This document shows, in pieces, positions 61,726 through 64,000 of a DNA stretch of 64,000 nt (positions are counted from its first letter, which is position 1; every line of letters starts with the position of its first letter). The notes under the pieces are model-generated. The model did not search any database, was not told where the DNA came from, and was given only the letters and a program-made list of their open reading frames with translations. The stretch is taken from positions 1-64,000 of the forward strand of contig NZ_JAQSEA010000059.1 of assembly GCF_029946185.1 (NCBI RefSeq), given 5' to 3'. The position numbers and the translations under genes were made by a program. Origin of the DNA: Prosthecobacter sp. GTDB taxonomy: Bacteria; Verrucomicrobiota; Verrucomicrobiia; Verrucomicrobiales; Verrucomicrobiaceae.

Positions 61726-62538
61726 ATGCTCACCGATTACCACACGCACACGCCGCTTTGCCTGCATGCCGAGGGGAATCCCGTCGATTACGCACGGCAC
61801 GCCCAGAGCATCGGTCTCGCTGAAATCGGCCTGTCGGATCACAACCCCATGCCGGAGAAGTTCGACGACTGGCGCATGCTCCTCTCCGACCTGCCGCGCT
61901 ACTTTGAACTGGTCAACGAAGCGCGCACCGCGCTGCCGGGCTTCCCCATCCGCCTCGCCCTCGAATGCGACCACATCGAAGGCTATCAAAAATGGATCGA
62001 TGAGACCGCCGCCATGGCAGACTGGGACTACCTCATCGGCAGCGTCCACTACATCCATGACGGCATAGCTGTGGATGATCCGAAGCATGTGTCACGCTGG
62101 AAAACCGCGTCCGACATCGAGCACATGTGGGGCATGTACTGGAAGCTCTATGAGCAGATGATCCGCACTCAGCAGTTCGACTTTCATGCGCATCCCGATC
62201 TCGCCAAGCGCTTCGGCCTGCGCCCTGCCGGCGATCTGCGCCCCTACTACGAACCCGTGATCCAGGCCCTTGTCGATACCAACGGCATCCTCGAAGTCAG
62301 CACCGCCGGCCTGCGCAAGGACGTGCGCGAGATCTACCCCGCCCGCGAGATGCTGGAGATGGCCTTCGCTGCCAAAGTGCCCATCGTCATCAATTCAGAC
62401 GCCCATCTGCCCACCGATGTGGGCGTGGACTTCAACAAGGCCCTCGATCTCGTGCGCAGCGTCGGCTACACCACCACCGTGCGTTTTGCACAACGCCAGC
62501 GCCAAGTAGTCCCACTGCCTGAAAGGTGGCCCCTATGA
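61726..62538 (+). CDS. PHP-family histidinol-phosphatase
   Basis: This ~270-residue enzyme opens MLTDYHTHTPLC, the first metal-binding motif of PHP phosphatases. Further ligands lie in GLSDHNPMPE, ALECDHIEGY, IGSVHYI, DFHAHPDLAKRFG and VINSDAHLPTDVG. The pattern fits HisK-type histidinol-phosphate phosphatases, which carry out the penultimate step of histidine synthesis. In-frame starts at 61708 and 61666 are possible. folP overlaps its stop by four bases, but no other his genes are near. Confidence 0.88.
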   Translation: MLTDYHTHTPLCLHAEGNPVDYARHAQSIGLAEIGLSDHNPMPEKFDDWRMLLSDLPRYFELVNEARTALPGFPIRLALECDHIEGYQKWIDETAAMADWDYLIGSVHYIHDGIAVDDPKHVSRWKTASDIEHMWGMYWKLYEQMIRTQQFDFHAHPDLAKRFGLRPAGDLRPYYEPVIQALVDTNGILEVSTAGLRKDVREIYPAREMLEMAFAAKVPIVINSDAHLPTDVGVDFNKALDLVRSVGYTTTVRFAQRQRQVVPLPERWPL

Positions 62539-63377
62539 TCTTCCAAGCCCGCCAGCACCGCATCGAATTTCCCCGCCGCCCGCTGGTGATGGGGATCGTG
62601 AACATCAATGACGACTCCTTCTGCGGCGATGGCACGCTGGATCCCGGCAAGGCGCTGGCCCAGGCCAAGCAGCAGCTTCAGGATGGCGCGGACATCATCG
62701 ACATCGGCGCGGAAAGTGCACGGACCAACCGCGAAGCCATCAGCGTGTCGGAGGAGATCGACCGCCTGCTGCCGTTTCTCGAAAAGTGGCCGGAGCTCAG
62801 CTCCCGCTTCAATGCGCCGCTGCTTTCCATCAACACCTGGCGCAGCGACGTCATCGCGGAAGTGCTGCCGCATGGCGGCGACCTCATCAACGACATCAGC
62901 GGCCTGCCGGATGCGTTCAATGCCAAACTCTGCGCCGAGCACAATGCCGGACTGCTCATCATGCACAGCGTCGGCCAGCCGAAGGTGCCGCACACCCATG
63001 TGAAGTATGACAGCATCATGGACACCCTGGAGCACTTCTTCGAGCAGCGCCTCGTGCTCGCGGAAAGCGTCGGCCTGCCGCGTGAAAACATCATGCTCGA
63101 TCCCGGCATCGACTTCGCCAAACAGAAGGACGACAACCTTGTCATCTATCGCGAACTCAAGCGCCTTCACCGCTTCGGGCGCCCCATCCTGCTGCCCGTC
63201 TCACGCAAGACCGTGATCGGCGATGTACTCGGCATCCCCGCCTTGGAACGCGATGCGGGAACCCAGGCCTGCATCGCCGCAGGCATGCATCGCGGCGCGC
63301 AAATTTTCCGTGTTCACCACGTCAAAGCGGCCGTGCAAACCGTGAAGACGCTTTGGGCGGTCGAAGGTAGTCGCTGA
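62535..63377 (+). CDS. folP: Divergent dihydropteroate synthase
   Basis: This 280-residue TIM-barrel protein matches DHPS by order of motifs, but key ones are changed: MGIVNINDDSF stands for the usual MGILNVTPDSF, DIGAESARTN for DIGGESTRP, INTWRSDV for the SIDT strand, and HRFGRPILLPVSRKTVIGDV keeps the SRK motif. RVHHVKA replaces RVHDV. The enzyme joins p-aminobenzoate to the pterin pyrophosphate in folate synthesis. The shifts in two flexible loops may affect substrate or sulfonamide binding, or mark a DHPS-like branch with another role. It overlaps the histidinol-phosphatase stop by four bases. Confidence 0.82.
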   Translation: MIFQARQHRIEFPRRPLVMGIVNINDDSFCGDGTLDPGKALAQAKQQLQDGADIIDIGAESARTNREAISVSEEIDRLLPFLEKWPELSSRFNAPLLSINTWRSDVIAEVLPHGGDLINDISGLPDAFNAKLCAEHNAGLLIMHSVGQPKVPHTHVKYDSIMDTLEHFFEQRLVLAESVGLPRENIMLDPGIDFAKQKDDNLVIYRELKRLHRFGRPILLPVSRKTVIGDVLGIPALERDAGTQACIAAGMHRGAQIFRVHHVKAAVQTVKTLWAVEGSR

Positions 63378-63584
63378 GGTGGGCAGGGTGTGTTGGACGC
63401 GCTGCGGTCTTTCATCACCCACCACCCATTCCGCCAAACCGCCGGACTCTGGAGACGCCGCGCCGATGCTGCGGCTCCATGCACCCCTAGACGGGTGGGC
63501 TGCCGCCACACCCCATCTACGACCACAGCACTCCCTTCAGCCTTGAAGGCCTGTTTCAAGAACAAGACTGACGGGGGCCGTGAA
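63378..63584. other. Short intergenic region
   Basis: No gene is supported in this 207-base gap between folP and the repeat protein at the window edge. It is GC-rich with scattered small palindromes. Confidence 0.4.
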
Positions 63585-64000
63585 TCAGGCAGCGCCTTCT
63601 TCCGCTGGAGCGGGCTTGGGAGCCGAAGTTTCATCAGCAGGGGCTGCTTCGACAACCTCAGCCGCAGGGGTTTCCTCTGCCGCAGCAGGTTCTTCCACTG
63701 AGGATTCTGCCAGTGCAGTTTCAGCTTCCTCTGCCAGCTCCATTTCCGCCATGGACTCTTCCACCGGTGCTTCTGTCAGCGTGGGTTCAGCTTCCTCTGG
63801 CTTTGCTTCAGCAGCCTCGACTTTGGATGCTTCCTGTGCCAGTGCTGATTCAACGGCTTCTGCCGCCGCAGGGTCTGCCAGTGCAGTTTGAGCCTGTTCT
63901 GCCAGCGCTTCTTCCGCCATAGATTCTTCTACCGGTGCTTCTGTCAGCACAGGTTCAGCTTCAGCAGCTGCTTCAGCCGTTGTATCCTCAGCAGGAGCCG
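63585..64000 (-). CDS. Ala/Glu-rich repeat protein, 5' end beyond the window
   Basis: The frame is open from the window edge to a stop at 63585. At least 138 residues are visible, almost all Ala, Glu, Pro, Val, Ser and Thr. The phrase LTEAPVEESMAE recurs with a 56-residue period (168 bp), followed by ELAEEAETALAES-like helices. A GTG at 63950 could be a start, but the frame stays open upstream, so the gene likely begins outside the window. Such low-complexity acidic tails occur on surface or stalk proteins and on nucleic-acid-binding proteins; I cannot assign a family. Confidence 0.7.
   Translation of the reverse strand, partial: APAEDTTAEAAAEAEPVLTEAPVEESMAEEALAEQAQTALADPAAAEAVESALAQEASKVEAAEAKPEEAEPTLTEAPVEESMAEMELAEEAETALAESSVEEPAAAEETPAAEVVEAAPADETSAPKPAPAEEGAA

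Noticed and set aside
63201-63655. Minus-strand frames after folP
   Set aside because: They overlap folP or the repeat protein, have no domain, and the gap between the two genes shows no coding pattern.
1-64000. CRISPR array
   Set aside because: No series of equal-length repeats with unique spacers was seen, and no cas gene is present.

Overview
The window reads as chromosomal DNA of a Verrucomicrobiota bacterium, probably Prosthecobacter-like. This is inferred from gene content: secreted c-type cytochrome/WD40, DUF1549/DUF1553 and DUF1501 proteins, Tat-exported Gfo/Idh/MocA and intradiol dioxygenase proteins, many short lipoproteins, high GC and few clear Shine-Dalgarno sites. No rRNA or species marker is present, so the genus is not proven.

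Layout. 0-2.5 kb: a possible frameshifted gene, a ParDE/RelBE-like toxin-antitoxin pair and an SGNH hydrolase, with most of this stretch lying between two 27-bp inverted repeats. 2.7-5.8 kb: small exported proteins and a glutaredoxin-MauE fusion. 5.8-6.6 kb: gene-poor, decayed-looking DNA. 6.6-13.8 kb: a tightly packed two-component regulator plus tripartite RND efflux operon. 13.9-18.6 kb: tRNA-Val, a cluster of hairpins, then a two-gene module (OLD-family ATPase/TOPRIM nuclease and UvrD-like helicase) matching the Gabija anti-phage architecture, with lower GC than its surroundings. 18.6-26.7 kb: a large LamG glycosidase-like protein, rsmH, a MazG-type pyrophosphohydrolase, a cytochrome, an intradiol dioxygenase, Sir2, a SpoU methyltransferase and a SanA-like protein. 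26.7-39.3 kb: dnaE, an FHA-cyclase, a GNAT-miaB pair, RidA, a class C serine hydrolase, a GH71/99-like protein and a Gfo/Idh/MocA protein. 39.4-48.6 kb: the planctomycete/verrucomicrobial-type surface cluster (WD40-cytochrome, DUF1549/1553, DUF1501), interrupted on the other strand by a VapBC pair whose toxin has an in-frame stop. 48.6-55.6 kb: ychF followed by a mosaic stretch (histidine kinase, dead VapBC, lipoprotein, FecR-like protein, outer-membrane protein). 55.6-59.6 kb: tgt-yajC-secDF, a conserved translation/secretion operon. 60-63.4 kb: an L,D-transpeptidase, a phosphoglycolate phosphatase-like HAD, a PHP-family histidinol phosphatase and a divergent dihydropteroate synthase. The window ends inside an Ala/Glu-rich repeat protein.

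The most unusual structure is a chimeric scar at about 52.77-53.05 kb. The first ~92 bp of tgt are joined, at a 12-bp microhomology, to the reversed first ~120 bp of ychF. That is the expected junction of an ancient tandem duplication of the whole ychF-to-tgt interval, whose two copies now hold different genes. Other points for a second look are the Gabija-like module beside tRNA-Val, a REPIN-like inverted pair of palindromes with a third copy 27 kb away, a tgt with altered zinc ligands, a folP with altered signature loops, and an RND pump lacking the usual heavy-metal motifs.
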